Source: Streptomyces uncialis
GTDB lineage: Bacteria > Actinomycetota > Actinomycetes > Streptomycetales > Streptomycetaceae
Reading direction: 5' to 3'
DNA length: 64,000 bases
Assembly: GCF_036250755.1 (NCBI RefSeq)
Contig: NZ_CP109583.1
Span: 7,434,001 to 7,498,000 of the forward strand
In this document: positions 1 through 8,198 of the stretch, piece after piece
Layout: the number at the start of each line of letters is the position of its first letter
How positions within the stretch are numbered: position 1 is the stretch's first letter
Position numbers and translations under genes: made by a program
Notes under the pieces: model-generated
The model's input: the letters and a program-made list of their open reading frames with translations, nothing else
What the model was told of the DNA's origin: nothing
The model's database searches: none

Positions 1-39
1 GTGGGCGCCCTCCAGGAGCTGGACATCCTCGCCCCCTGA
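1..39 (+). CDS. C-terminal end of an unidentified upstream gene
   Basis: Reading from base 1, an open frame gives VGALQELDILAP and then a TGA stop at 37-39. This would be the last twelve residues of a plus-strand gene that starts outside the window. Too little is visible to name it. Another forward frame is also open here, so the frame choice is an inference. Confidence 0.4.
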   Translation: MGALQELDILAP

Positions 40-108
40 CCCGCGCCCGCCCCGGGTCCACGGCCCCGTACGGCCCGGAAGCAGGACCCGCCCCGCTCGG
101 TCCTCCCC

Positions 109-579
109 TCAGCCCTCCCCGAACTCCCCGTCCACGTAGACCCACGCGCCGTCCACCCGCGCGAACCGGCTGCGCTCCACCAGCGCCCCGGCCCGGCCGT
201 CCTCCAGGTACGAGGCCCGGAACGACACCGTGCCCACCGCGTGGAACGCCGACCCCTCGCCCGTCCCGGTGATCTCCAGCCCCGTCCACCGCAGCGCGGG
301 ATCGAACTCCACCACCGGCGGCCGGGTCGACGGGTGCCAGGTCCGCAGCAGATATCCGGCGTCCCGCACGACGAACGCCGCGTACCGCGACCGCATCAGC
401 GCCTCCGCGGTGGCCGCAGCCCCCTCACCCCGGTGGAACCGCCCGCAGCACTCCGCATACGCCGGGCCGGCGCCGCACGGGCAGTCCACGGGAGCGGCCG
501 GGGCCGGCCCGGCGCCGAGGCCCGCCGCGGCATCACGGGCCGGGCGGGAACGGGCATTGCGCGAGGGTCGTCGAGCCAT
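109..579 (-). CDS. YchJ/UPF0225 family SEC-C motif protein
   Basis: A protein of 156 residues. After a basic N-terminal stretch of about 35 residues comes a zinc-binding SEC-C motif (CPCGAGPAYAECCGRFH). A YchJ-type domain follows, with the family block AEALMRSRYAAFVV and a C-terminal WVYVDGEFG. The family has an NTF2-like fold with a zinc site and no established biochemical role. The ATG at 579 is chosen because the family core begins shortly after it; the frame is open further upstream, but that stretch reads as non-coding. The gene stands alone, downstream of a tRNA terminator on the same strand. The family call is secure; the function is unknown. Confidence 0.85.
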   Translation of the reverse strand: MARRPSRNARSRPARDAAAGLGAGPAPAAPVDCPCGAGPAYAECCGRFHRGEGAAATAEALMRSRYAAFVVRDAGYLLRTWHPSTRPPVVEFDPALRWTGLEITGTGEGSAFHAVGTVSFRASYLEDGRAGALVERSRFARVDGAWVYVDGEFGEG

Positions 580-735
580 ACGCCCATTGTGCCCGCCCAC
601 ATCACGCCGACTGTTCCGGCGCCGGGCCCGTCCGGTCGCCGGGGCAGCGTTCTCCCGCGTGCTTGCGGCGACGGGGGAGCCGCGGGCACGACACCGAAGT
701 GACCCGGTAATGGAGTCACTGCCCGAAAATGCAGA

Positions 736-758
736 AGACCCCTGATCATCAGGGGTCT
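736..758 (-). terminator. Hairpin terminator downstream of tRNA-Leu
   Basis: A perfect 10-bp stem (AGACCCCTGA / TCAGGGGTCT) with a 3-nt loop lies 4 bp beyond the encoded CCA end of the tRNA. On the minus strand it is followed by a short T-rich run (GCATTTTC). It is well placed to end the tRNA transcript. Confidence 0.75.
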
Positions 759-762
759 CAGC

Positions 763-850
763 TGGTGTCCGAGGGGGGACTTGAACCCCCACGCCCGTTA
801 AAGGGCACTAGCACCTCAAGCTAGCGCGTCTGCCATTCCGCCACCCGGAC
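763..850 (-). tRNA. tRNA-Leu (anticodon GAG)
   Basis: The minus strand folds as a class II tRNA. The acceptor stem pairs GTCCGGG with CTCGGAC. The anticodon arm is CTAGC-TTGAGGT-GCTAG, giving anticodon GAG. There is a long variable arm, and the T arm carries GGTTCAAGTCC. The CCA end is encoded (TGG at 763-765 on the plus strand). A GAG anticodon reads CTC and CTT leucine codons; CTC is very common in this window. Confidence 0.96.
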
Positions 851-1081
851 CGGTGGTGTGTCGCGGTTTCCCGCGGCGACGTGGGAAACCATAGCAAAGA
901 ATCCGGACCCTGATCACGCGGGCCGTCCGGTACCCGCGGCCCGGCCGGGGGCGCCCGCCGGGGTGACCCCCGCGGCAGCGTGAACGGCGCATGTCGGGCC
1001 GGGCCGGCCCTTGGGGGAGACGGGCAAGGAGGGAGAGTATGGAGGGGAGAGCAGCAGGCAGCGACAGTGGGAGGAACCGCC

Positions 1082-2416
1082 GTGAGCGAGTCGAACAGGG
1101 CCGCCGGGCCCCGGACCGTCACCGGAGAGGACGAGGTCGTCGATCTCTGCCGCGACCTGATCCGGATCGACACGAGCAACTACGGTGACCACTCGGGCCC
1201 CGGTGAGCGGGGTGCCGCCGAGTACATCGCGGAGAAGCTCGCCGAGGTCGGACTGGAACCCCGCATCTTCGAGTCCCACCCGGGCCGCGCCTCCACGGTC
1301 GCCCGGATCGAGGGCGAGGACCCCTCCCGCCCCGCACTGCTGATCCACGGCCACACCGACGTCGTACCGGCGAACGCCGCCGACTGGACCCACGATCCCT
1401 TCTCCGGCGAGATCGCGGACGGCTGCGTATGGGGGCGGGGCGCCGTCGACATGAAGGACATGGACGCGATGACCCTCGCGGTCGTCCGGGACCGGCTGCG
1501 CAGCGGGCGCAAACCGCCCCGCGACATCGTCCTCGCGTTCCTCGCGGACGAGGAGGCCGGTGGCACGTACGGCGCCCGGTACCTCGTCGACAAGCACCCG
1601 GACCTCTTCGAAGGGGTGACCGAGGCGATCGGTGAGGTCGGCGGTTTCTCGTTCACCGTCAACGAGAATCTGCGGCTGTACCTGGTGGAGACCGCCCAGA
1701 AGGGCATGCACTGGATGCGGCTCACCGTCGAGGGCACCGCGGGCCACGGCTCCATGACCAACAACGACAACGCCATCACGGAACTCTGCGAGGCCGTCGG
1801 CCGGCTCGGCCGCCACCAGTGGCCGGTCAGGGTCACCAAGACCGTACGGTCCTTCCTCGACGAGCTGTCCGACGCGCTCGGCACCCCCCTCGACCCCGAG
1901 GACATGGAAGCCACCCTCGCCAAGCTCGGCGGTATCGCCAAGATGATCGGCGCGACCCTGCGCAACTCCGCCGCGCCCACCATGCTCGGCGCCGGGTACA
2001 AGGTGAACGTCATCCCCGGTGAGGCGACCGCGCACGTCGACGGACGCTTCCTGCCGGGGTACGAGGACGAGTTCCTGGCCGACCTCGACCGCGTTCTCGG
2101 CCCGCGCGTCCGGCGGGAGGACGTGCACGGGGACAAGGCCCTGGAGACCACCTTCGACGGCGACCTGGTCGACGCCATGCAGACCGCGCTGCGCGCCGAG
2201 GACCCCATCGCCCGGGCCGTGCCCTACATGCTGTCCGGCGGCACCGACGCCAAGTCGTTCGACGACCTCGGCATCCGCTGCTTCGGCTTCGCGCCGCTCA
2301 AGCTGCCGCCGGAGCTGGACTTCGCGGGGATGTTCCACGGGGTGGACGAGCGGGTCCCGGTGGACGGCCTCAAGTTCGGGGTCCGGGTGCTGGACCGCTT
2401 CCTCGACGCTTCCTGA
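1082..2416 (+). CDS. M20/M25/M40 family metallopeptidase
   Basis: A cytosolic protein of 444 residues in the ArgE/DapE/carboxypeptidase G2 family, which hydrolyses amide bonds with two zinc ions. Ligand motifs are visible: HGHTDVVP near residue 90, GRGAVDMKD near 120 with the bridging Asp, LADEEAGG near 160 with the catalytic Glu pair, and a C-terminal block ending FHGVDERVP with a zinc-binding His. A dimerisation domain lies between them. The GTG at 1082 is preferred because GGAGG lies just upstream; an ATG at 980 would add 34 residues unlike the family. The substrate cannot be read from the sequence. Predicted roles such as dipeptidase or succinyl-diaminopimelate desuccinylase are both possible. 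Confidence 0.92.
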   Translation: MSESNRAAGPRTVTGEDEVVDLCRDLIRIDTSNYGDHSGPGERGAAEYIAEKLAEVGLEPRIFESHPGRASTVARIEGEDPSRPALLIHGHTDVVPANAADWTHDPFSGEIADGCVWGRGAVDMKDMDAMTLAVVRDRLRSGRKPPRDIVLAFLADEEAGGTYGARYLVDKHPDLFEGVTEAIGEVGGFSFTVNENLRLYLVETAQKGMHWMRLTVEGTAGHGSMTNNDNAITELCEAVGRLGRHQWPVRVTKTVRSFLDELSDALGTPLDPEDMEATLAKLGGIAKMIGATLRNSAAPTMLGAGYKVNVIPGEATAHVDGRFLPGYEDEFLADLDRVLGPRVRREDVHGDKALETTFDGDLVDAMQTALRAEDPIARAVPYMLSGGTDAKSFDDLGIRCFGFAPLKLPPELDFAGMFHGVDERVPVDGLKFGVRVLDRFLDAS

Positions 2417-2574
2417 CGGCGGCCGGAGCGGCCGGTTCCGTTATTCGGGCGTATGTACGGAGCCGCTCCGGAAAGAGTGAATCCGAAGATAAGCTCGTAG
2501 CTCCATTGCGCCCTCCTCGTTACAGGTGGTGCGGTCCGCGTGCTGGGGACCGTTCTGCCAACAAGGAGGAACTC

Positions 2575-2808
2575 ATGATCAAGAAGGTCGTCGCCGTCGC
2601 GGCTGCCACCGGTGGCCTCATGCTCGCGGGTGCGGGCCTCGCCATCGCCGACGCCGGTGCCCAGGGTGCCGCCGTGGGGTCCCCCGGCGTGCTCTCGGGC
2701 AACGTCGTCCAGGTGCCGGTCCACGTGCCGATCAACGTCTGCGGCAACACCGTCAACGTGGTCGGTCTGCTGAACCCCGCCTTCGGCAACACCTGTATCA
2801 ACAGCTGA
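2575..2808 (+). CDS. chpH: Short chaplin (ChpH-like)
   Basis: A secreted protein of 77 residues. A signal peptide ([20 protein letters not shown], cut near AIADA) precedes one chaplin domain. The domain has the hallmark segments [26 protein letters not shown] and NPAFGNTC with two cysteines. Short chaplins self-assemble into amyloid fibrils that make aerial hyphae hydrophobic. The two cysteines and the position directly before a long chaplin resemble the S. coelicolor chpH-chpC pair; the gene symbol is an inference from that synteny. AAGGAGGA sits 7 nt before the ATG. A strong terminator separates it from the next chaplin, so expression may be largely independent. Confidence 0.93.
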   Translation: MIKKVVAVAAATGGLMLAGAGLAIADAGAQGAAVGSPGVLSGNVVQVPVHVPINVCGNTVNVVGLLNPAFGNTCINS

Positions 2809-2843
2809 TTGCCGCGCCTCCTTCCGTGAGGCCCTGAGGTCCT

Positions 2844-2886
2844 GGCCCCGGAGTGCCATCCATGCACTCCGGGGCCATCGCTTTTG
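2844..2886 (+). terminator. Terminator after short chaplin
   Basis: A perfect 12-bp stem (GGCCCCGGAGTG / CACTCCGGGGCC) with a 9-nt loop is followed by ATCGCTTTT. It lies between the two chaplin genes. Confidence 0.8.
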
Positions 2887-2966
2887 GGGGCCGGGGGAGG
2901 GGCGGGGACGGTACGGCACCAGGCATGGCACAGCGAGTACGGAGCAGGGGCAGGGAACAGGTGGTT

Positions 2967-3908
2967 ATGCGACAGGTCACGCGCAAGGGACTGATCACGA
3001 TGGTGGCCGCGACCGGCGCCTTGGCGACCGGGGGCGGATACGCGCAAGCGGACTCCGGCGCGCACGGTACGGCGCCCGGATCTCCCGGTGTGCTCTCCGG
3101 GAACACGGTCCACGCGCCCGTGGACGTCCCGGTCAACGCGTGCGGAAACACGGTGAACGCCGTGGGGCTCCTCAATCCCGCGTACGGGAACACCTGTGTG
3201 AACGCCTCCGCGCGGGGCGGCCCGCAGCGGCCCGGCGGAGCGCACGCGGGCGGACGGACCACCGACTCACCGGGGGTGGCCTCCGGGAACACCGTCGAGG
3301 CCCCGGTGCACGTCCCGGTGAACGCGTGCGGCAACAGCGTCGACGTCATCGGTGTCGGCAATCCGGCCATGGGCAACGACTGCGGCAACGGCGACGCGGG
3401 CACCCCGCCCGGGCGGCCGACCGAGCCGACCGAGCCGACGGAACCTGGTGGGCCTGGTGGGCCCGGGAACCCGGGGGGTCCCGAGGCGCCCGGCACTCCT
3501 GGGAACCCCGGCACTCCCGGGAACCCCGGTGGTCCTGAGGGCCCCGGCACGCCCGGTGGGCCCGGCACCCCTGGGCAGCCGGGGACGCCCGGGACGCCGG
3601 GGAGCCCCGGTACCCCCGCGACGCCGGGTACCCCCGGTGCGCCCGGTACTCCGGGTGCTCCCGGGGGGCCCGTCGCCCCGGAACAGCACACGAAGCCCGG
3701 GACGGAGACCCGCGGCTGGCCCGCCGGGCCCGCCCGTCACACGGTCGGCTCCTCGGACCGCGGCGCGGCCCGCGCCGCGGAATCCCGCACCGGGGGCAGC
3801 CTCGCCGAGACCGGCAGCCCGCTGCCGATCGGAGCGGCCGGACTGCTCGCCGCGGGCGCGGCGCTCGGCGGCGGAGTCCTGTACCGCCGGGGGCGTGTGG
3901 GTGCGTGA
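2967..3908 (+). CDS. chpC: Long, sortase-anchored chaplin with collagen-like spacer
   Basis: A protein of 313 residues with a signal peptide ending near GGGYAQA. Two chaplin domains follow, at about 30-72 and 88-128; each has SPGV(L/A)SGN and a CGN...GN(T/D)C cysteine pair. A Gly/Pro/Thr-rich spacer spans about 135-240. The C terminus is LAETG, a hydrophobic segment and a basic tail (YRRGR), which is the Streptomyces class E sortase signal (LAxTG). Long chaplins are linked to the wall and anchor the short chaplin film. Long chaplins are usually about 210-260 residues; the excess here is the spacer, whose repeated PGTPG and PGNPG units resemble collagen triplets. The ATG at 2967 begins the signal peptide; upstream codons of the open frame are not chaplin-like. 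The symbol rests on synteny. Confidence 0.92.
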   Translation: MRQVTRKGLITMVAATGALATGGGYAQADSGAHGTAPGSPGVLSGNTVHAPVDVPVNACGNTVNAVGLLNPAYGNTCVNASARGGPQRPGGAHAGGRTTDSPGVASGNTVEAPVHVPVNACGNSVDVIGVGNPAMGNDCGNGDAGTPPGRPTEPTEPTEPGGPGGPGNPGGPEAPGTPGNPGTPGNPGGPEGPGTPGGPGTPGQPGTPGTPGSPGTPATPGTPGAPGTPGAPGGPVAPEQHTKPGTETRGWPAGPARHTVGSSDRGAARAAESRTGGSLAETGSPLPIGAAGLLAAGAALGGGVLYRRGRVGA

Positions 3909-4118
3909 GGGGCGCGCGCCCCGGCGCCCGTCACCCCGGTGACAGTCGTCGCACGACCGGGCGTCGCCCGTGCGGGGGTCATCCGTACGCCCTGCGGGGT
4001 CTGACGGCCCCGCTGTCACGGACATCACACGGCGCGCTCACGGCGGCCGGAACCCCGCAGGTCACCGCCTTCGGCGACCGCGCGGTACCGGGATCTCGTC
4101 GCTCTCCGTAAAACACTG

Positions 4119-4146
4119 AGTGGGCCCCGCGAACGCGGGGCCCACT
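4119..4146. terminator. Bidirectional terminator between convergent genes
   Basis: A perfect 12-bp stem (AGTGGGCCCCGC / GCGGGGCCCACT) with a GAAC loop sits between the long chaplin (plus) and the DUF5703 gene (minus). Its symmetry suits both strands, with TTCCCTTT on the plus side. Confidence 0.8.
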
Positions 4147-4165
4147 TCCCTTTCGCCGTGGTCCG

Positions 4166-4354
4166 TCACCATGTGGCGCGCACCTGGCGGATGATCCGGC
4201 GCCGCAACCGCACCCTGCGGCTGCCGTCCGGGTGCAGTCTCAGACGGTCCAACTCCCAGTGTCCGTACTCCGCGTGGTCGGTCAGCAGGCGGGTCGTGTC
4301 CTTGCGGGTCACCCCGCGGGGGACATACACGTCGACAAATTCGTATTCCGGCAT
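4166..4354 (-). CDS. DUF5703 family small protein
   Basis: A protein of 62 residues that begins MPEYEFVDVYVPRGVTRKD and contains DHAEYGHWELDRLRLHPDG followed by an arginine-rich tail (RRVRLRRRIIRQ). It matches the small DUF5703 family, found mainly in actinobacteria, and has no known function. It has no membrane segment or cysteines. It diverges from the gene at 4402, so the 47-bp gap between them must hold both promoters or their cores. The protein is basic at its C terminus, which could suit nucleic acid binding, but that is only a guess. Confidence 0.85.
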   Translation of the reverse strand: MPEYEFVDVYVPRGVTRKDTTRLLTDHAEYGHWELDRLRLHPDGSRRVRLRRRIIRQVRATW

Positions 4355-4401
4355 CGCATCTATTGTGCGGGCACCGGCCCGGTACGGATAGCGTCTGCAC
4401 T

Positions 4402-5280
4402 ATGTCTGATGCTGCGCAGCCCACGGTTGCCGAGGTACGCGCCGCCGCCGAGGCGGTCAAGGCCGCGCTCGACCGCCACCTTGCCGCGGTCGAGCGGAGG
4501 TCGGGGGAGGATGACCCGGCCGTCTACGAAGCGTTCAACGAGTTGGCCGTCGCGGCCGAGGAGTACGACGAGCTGCTCTACGACCGCTACGACGAGGTCA
4601 CCCCCTTCGAGATCCCCGGTTCGGAGGACGCCCTTCCTCCGTACACCGGCCCCGAGGAGCCGAACGCGGTCAGCGTGCTGATCCGCCGCGACTACTCGGT
4701 GGTGGAGCCGCAGCGGCTCATGGCCCAGGCCCAGCGCGTAGAGGCCGCCGAGGCGGACGGCGCGCCGCTCGTCGACACGGCGGGCACCACCGTGCACGGC
4801 GCGCTCGGCGTCCTCTTCGGGGAGTTCGAACCCGACGAGATCGCCTCCCGGCACAAGGAGTTCGGGCTGGAGGAGGGCGACTCCACGCTGTGGGTGACGG
4901 CCACCGACGACCCGGAGGACCCGGGCGTGTGGCTGGAGAGCCCCTTCGAGCACGCGGACCCGCAGCGGGTGGTGTGCCGCTTCGATGTCAGCGCCGTCTT
5001 CGACGACGAGGACATCGTGGACATCGACGATCTGGACGACGACATCGAGGACACCGTGCGGACCGGGGCCGTCGAGCCCCGCACCGACACGGCGGACGCC
5101 CTCACGGACCTCGTGGACGCGGCGGTCGACGACGACCGCCCCGGGCTGGAGGACGACCTCGACATCGAGCCCACCTCCGGTCGCGACGACGACCCGGACG
5201 ACGACCCGGACGGCGAACCCGATCCGGACGGCGGCGATCCCGACGGCGAGGGGCCGCAGCGGCGCGACGGGGGACGCTGA
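4402..5280 (+). CDS. Conserved hypothetical protein with acidic C terminus
   Basis: A protein of 292 residues. The N-terminal third is helical and probably coiled (VAEVRAAAEAVKAALDRHL...YEAFNELAVAAEEYDELLYD). A middle domain at about 90-200 has no motif I recognise. From about residue 205 the chain becomes a long Asp/Glu run ending in DDDPDDDPDGEPDPDGGDPD, which is likely disordered. Orthologues occur next to chaplin and DUF5703 genes in Streptomyces, as I recall, without assigned function. The ATG at 4402 is used because the upstream 13 codons lack coding character. It is a cytosolic protein by lack of signal or membrane segments. Confidence 0.85.
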   Translation: MSDAAQPTVAEVRAAAEAVKAALDRHLAAVERRSGEDDPAVYEAFNELAVAAEEYDELLYDRYDEVTPFEIPGSEDALPPYTGPEEPNAVSVLIRRDYSVVEPQRLMAQAQRVEAAEADGAPLVDTAGTTVHGALGVLFGEFEPDEIASRHKEFGLEEGDSTLWVTATDDPEDPGVWLESPFEHADPQRVVCRFDVSAVFDDEDIVDIDDLDDDIEDTVRTGAVEPRTDTADALTDLVDAAVDDDRPGLEDDLDIEPTSGRDDDPDDDPDGEPDPDGGDPDGEGPQRRDGGR

Positions 5281-5314
5281 CCCGCTGCCCGCACCCCACC
5301 GCCACGCACAACCC

Positions 5315-5356
5315 ACCGGCCCCCGGGCTCCCCGTAGAGGGACCCCGGGGGCCGGT
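5315..5356 (+). terminator. Terminator after the acidic hypothetical gene
   Basis: A 13-bp stem closes ACCGGCCCCCGGG against CCCGGGGGCCGGT with a 16-nt loop. It lies 34 bp beyond the stop at 5280 and just before the 8-bp repeat array. Confidence 0.7.
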
Positions 5357-5370
5357 CGCCGTTCCACCCT

Positions 5371-5544
5371 GACGCCCTGACGCCCTGACGCCCTGACGCC
5401 GTGACGCCGTGACGCCGTGACGCCGTGACGCCGTGACGCCGTGACGCCGTGACGCCGTGACGCCGTGACGCCGTGACGCCGTGACGCCGTGACGCCGTGA
5501 CGCCGTGACGCCGTGACGCCGTGACGCCGTGACGCCGTGACGCC
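5371..5544. repeat. Array of 8-bp tandem repeats (VNTR-like)
   Basis: Three GACGCCCT units are followed by 18 consecutive identical GACGCCGT units (5395-5538) and a final partial GACGCC. This is 21 full units, about 174 bp, without interruption. Every eighth-base shift brings TGA into each forward frame, so the array is not coding. It sits in the convergent gap between the gene ending at 5280 and the one ending at 5607. Confidence 0.97.
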
Positions 5545-5606
5545 CGTTCCGGGCCGAGCGCCGCCGCCGTACGAGGGGTCGGCCCCTCGCGCGCGGCCCC
5601 GCGGTC

Positions 5607-8198
5607 CTACTCCGCCGCCGGTACCTGGCCGCGCAGCAGGTCCGCCAACCGTGTCGTACGCGGCTTGGGCGCGCCCTCAGCCACCGCGCGGGGCAACGCC
5701 TGCTCCACCCCGTGCACCACGGACAGATGCCGCTCGCCCCGGCCGAAGGCGGTGTACACCCACGCCCGGCTCAGGGTGTGCGCCGCGTCCCCCGGCAGGA
5801 CGACGACGGCGGCGGGCCAGCGGCGCCCCACGGCCTGGTGGGCGGTCATCGCCCAGCCGTGCCGCACGCTCTGCTCGACCCGTTCCCGGGCCACCACGAC
5901 CGGCGCACCGTCGCACTCCAGCCGCAGCCCTTCCGCGTCGGCGCCCACCACGCTGCCCGGGACCGCGCGGCCCGGCACGGGTGACCACACCACCCGGTCA
6001 CCCGGGTCGAACCCGCCGAACCTGCCCGGACCGGGGTTGAGCCGCTCCTTGAGCGCGGTGTTCAAGGCGCGGGTGCCCACCGCGCCCCCATGGCCCGGAG
6101 TGATCACTTGAGTGTGCTCGGCCGGTACCTCGAGGGCCCGGGGGATCGAGTCGGCGACCAGTTGGACCGTGCGGTGCACCGCCTCGCCCGGGTCCCGGAC
6201 GGGGACGATCATGACTTCCTTGCCGGGGGCCTCGACCTGGGTGAGCTCACCGAACGCGATACCGGAGATCAGTTCACCGATCGGGCCCGGGTCCGGGGTG
6301 CGGGAAGCGATCTGGGGGCAGACCCGGGCCGCCAGCAGATCCGCGAAGACCCGGCCGGGACCCGCCGACCACAGCACGGCCGGATCACCGCTCAGCACCA
6401 GACGTGCCCCGTCCGGCAGCGACTCCACGAGCATCGCGGCGCTCTCCACGTCCAACTGTGGCGCGTCCAGCACCACCAGCAGATCCGTGACCAGCGCGCC
6501 CTCGCCGTCCCGGCCCGGCCCCTCGGCACCGGACAGCAGCCCGGCGACGGTCACCGCGACCCCGGCGGCCCGCGGGTCCGGCCCGTCCCCCTGAACGCCC
6601 TGAGCGCCCCCCGGGGCGCCGGCCGCCGCGAGGAGAGCGGCGAACCTGTCGCGTCCGTCCGCGGTGTGCGTGGCCGCGATCACCCGTCGGCCCCGCGCCA
6701 GCTCCGCGGTCACCAGGGCGGCGACCTCCGCGCGCGCGGCCTCGCCGCCGGTGTGTGCCACAAGGGCGTGCGTCGCGCAGGCGCGGATCAGCTCGGCGGC
6801 GGCGCCGCGCGCCGCTCCGGCGGCCGGTCCCGGCTCCGTGGGCGCCGCGCCGCCGTCCACCGGTGAGTTCACCAGTCGGGCGAGCCCGTCGGCCAGGCTC
6901 TCCTCGGCCAGCGCGAAGCGCTCCAGCCCGATGAGGACCCGTACCGGCCGCTCCGGTTCGCCCTCCTCGGCGTCGGTCCCGTCGGTCCCGTCGTTTCCTT
7001 CGGGACCCTCGCCCGCCGGTCCGGCCTCGCCCGCCGGTCCGGCCTCGGTCGCCGGGCGCGGTGTCTCACCGGGGGTGGCGCCGGGGATGTCCAACACGTC
7101 CTGGAAGACCAGCACCTCGCCCTCGGCGATGGCGCTCTGCACCGCGGAGTCGGGCACCGGAACGGACCGCTGCTCCAGCGCCGCGCTCAGCGCGGGCGCG
7201 TCGAGCGCGGTGTGTCCCGCCAGCGCCGCCTGATCCAGCAGCCAGACGGTGACGGCCCGGCCCCGGCGCTCGTCGGCCGGGCCGCAGTCGGGCCCGAGGC
7301 AGGCCCGGGCGAAGCTGTCGGCCTGCTCGGGACGGACACCGGGGACCCGGAGCAACTGCCACGGATCGTCCCGCAGCCGCTCGGCCGCGTCCTCCCCGAG
7401 CGTGGCGGCCACCGCACCGGCCAGCGACTCCGGGGCCCCGCCCTCGGCCAGGACCGTACCGATCCCGCCCACGGTCGCGGGCGGCGGAGCGGGCGCGGAG
7501 GGGCCCGGCGCCACGACCGGACGCGGCGCGGGTGCGACGGGCGGCGCGGCGGGCCTGCGCGGGGCCGCGGCCGGTTCGCCGAAGGTCTTCGCGGGCTTCT
7601 CACCGCTCTCGACCGCGCGCACGGCGGCCAGCAGTTCGGCGGCGGTCCCGCTCAGCTTGGCGCCGCTGTCGACGGGCCCCGCCTTCTCGGCCTTGCGCCG
7701 CTCGATCCGCTCACGCACCTCGCGCTGCGCGGCGAGTTCGGCCTCGGCCTCGGTGGCCTCCGCCGCCTTCTCGCCGTCCGTACCGGTTGCGACGGCGGCG
7801 ACGGTGGCTTCACCGGCTTCACCGGCCTCGTCACCGTTCTCACCGCTGGTGCCCGCCGAGCTGTCGCCGTCCGCCGGGGCCGCGTCGTCGCCGGACCCGA
7901 CCGCGTCCGCCATGTCGTCCGTCGTGCCGTCCGTGATGTCCGCCGCCTCCCCGTCGCCGGGGGCGCCGGCCGCTCCGCTCGCCGGACCGTCCCCCTGCTC
8001 GCCCTGGCCATCAGGGTCGCTCCGGCTGACCTGCTCGTCCTGGCCGACCTGGTCGTCACCGAGGCCGTTCCCCCGCGCCCCCGGACCGGACCCGTCCCGG
8101 GGTCCGGGCGCGTCACCGTCCTGGCCGCCCGCCCCGCTCGCGGCCTCGGTCTCCGGCGCGGGCCCTGCGGCCCGGGGGTGCGCGGCCTCCGTGTTCAC
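5607..8198 (-). CDS. RecD2-like protein with degenerate ATPase motifs
   Basis: A protein of 863 residues. The first 200 or so are acidic, Gly/Pro-rich and probably disordered. A helix-hairpin-helix block follows (DDPWQLLRVPGVRPEQADSF), as in RecD2 helicases. Next is a RecA-like domain in which the Walker A site reads AHTGGEAAR instead of GxxGxGK(S/T), and the Walker B site reads LLVVLDAPQLD rather than a DE pair. The motif LVLSGDPAVLWSAGPGRVFAD matches RecD motif III. A UvrD_C_2-like end (HGWAMTAHQAVGRRWPAAVV) completes it. It is therefore probably a helicase relative that does not use ATP normally. Its GTG start overlaps the TGA of the aldo/keto reductase (GTGA at 8195-8198), so the two are translationally coupled. 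Confidence 0.8.
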   Translation of the reverse strand: MNTEAAHPRAAGPAPETEAASGAGGQDGDAPGPRDGSGPGARGNGLGDDQVGQDEQVSRSDPDGQGEQGDGPASGAAGAPGDGEAADITDGTTDDMADAVGSGDDAAPADGDSSAGTSGENGDEAGEAGEATVAAVATGTDGEKAAEATEAEAELAAQREVRERIERRKAEKAGPVDSGAKLSGTAAELLAAVRAVESGEKPAKTFGEPAAAPRRPAAPPVAPAPRPVVAPGPSAPAPPPATVGGIGTVLAEGGAPESLAGAVAATLGEDAAERLRDDPWQLLRVPGVRPEQADSFARACLGPDCGPADERRGRAVTVWLLDQAALAGHTALDAPALSAALEQRSVPVPDSAVQSAIAEGEVLVFQDVLDIPGATPGETPRPATEAGPAGEAGPAGEGPEGNDGTDGTDAEEGEPERPVRVLIGLERFALAEESLADGLARLVNSPVDGGAAPTEPGPAAGAARGAAAELIRACATHALVAHTGGEAARAEVAALVTAELARGRRVIAATHTADGRDRFAALLAAAGAPGGAQGVQGDGPDPRAAGVAVTVAGLLSGAEGPGRDGEGALVTDLLVVLDAPQLDVESAAMLVESLPDGARLVLSGDPAVLWSAGPGRVFADLLAARVCPQIASRTPDPGPIGELISGIAFGELTQVEAPGKEVMIVPVRDPGEAVHRTVQLVADSIPRALEVPAEHTQVITPGHGGAVGTRALNTALKERLNPGPGRFGGFDPGDRVVWSPVPGRAVPGSVVGADAEGLRLECDGAPVVVARERVEQSVRHGWAMTAHQAVGRRWPAAVVVLPGDAAHTLSRAWVYTAFGRGERHLSVVHGVEQALPRAVAEGAPKPRTTRLADLLRGQVPAAE

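Noticed and set aside
763..850. Integrated element at tRNA-Leu
   Set aside because: No integrase, direct repeat of the tRNA end or mobile genes appear on either side.
5371..5544. Coding repeat or CRISPR
   Set aside because: An 8-bp period with TGA in all forward frames and no spacers excludes both.
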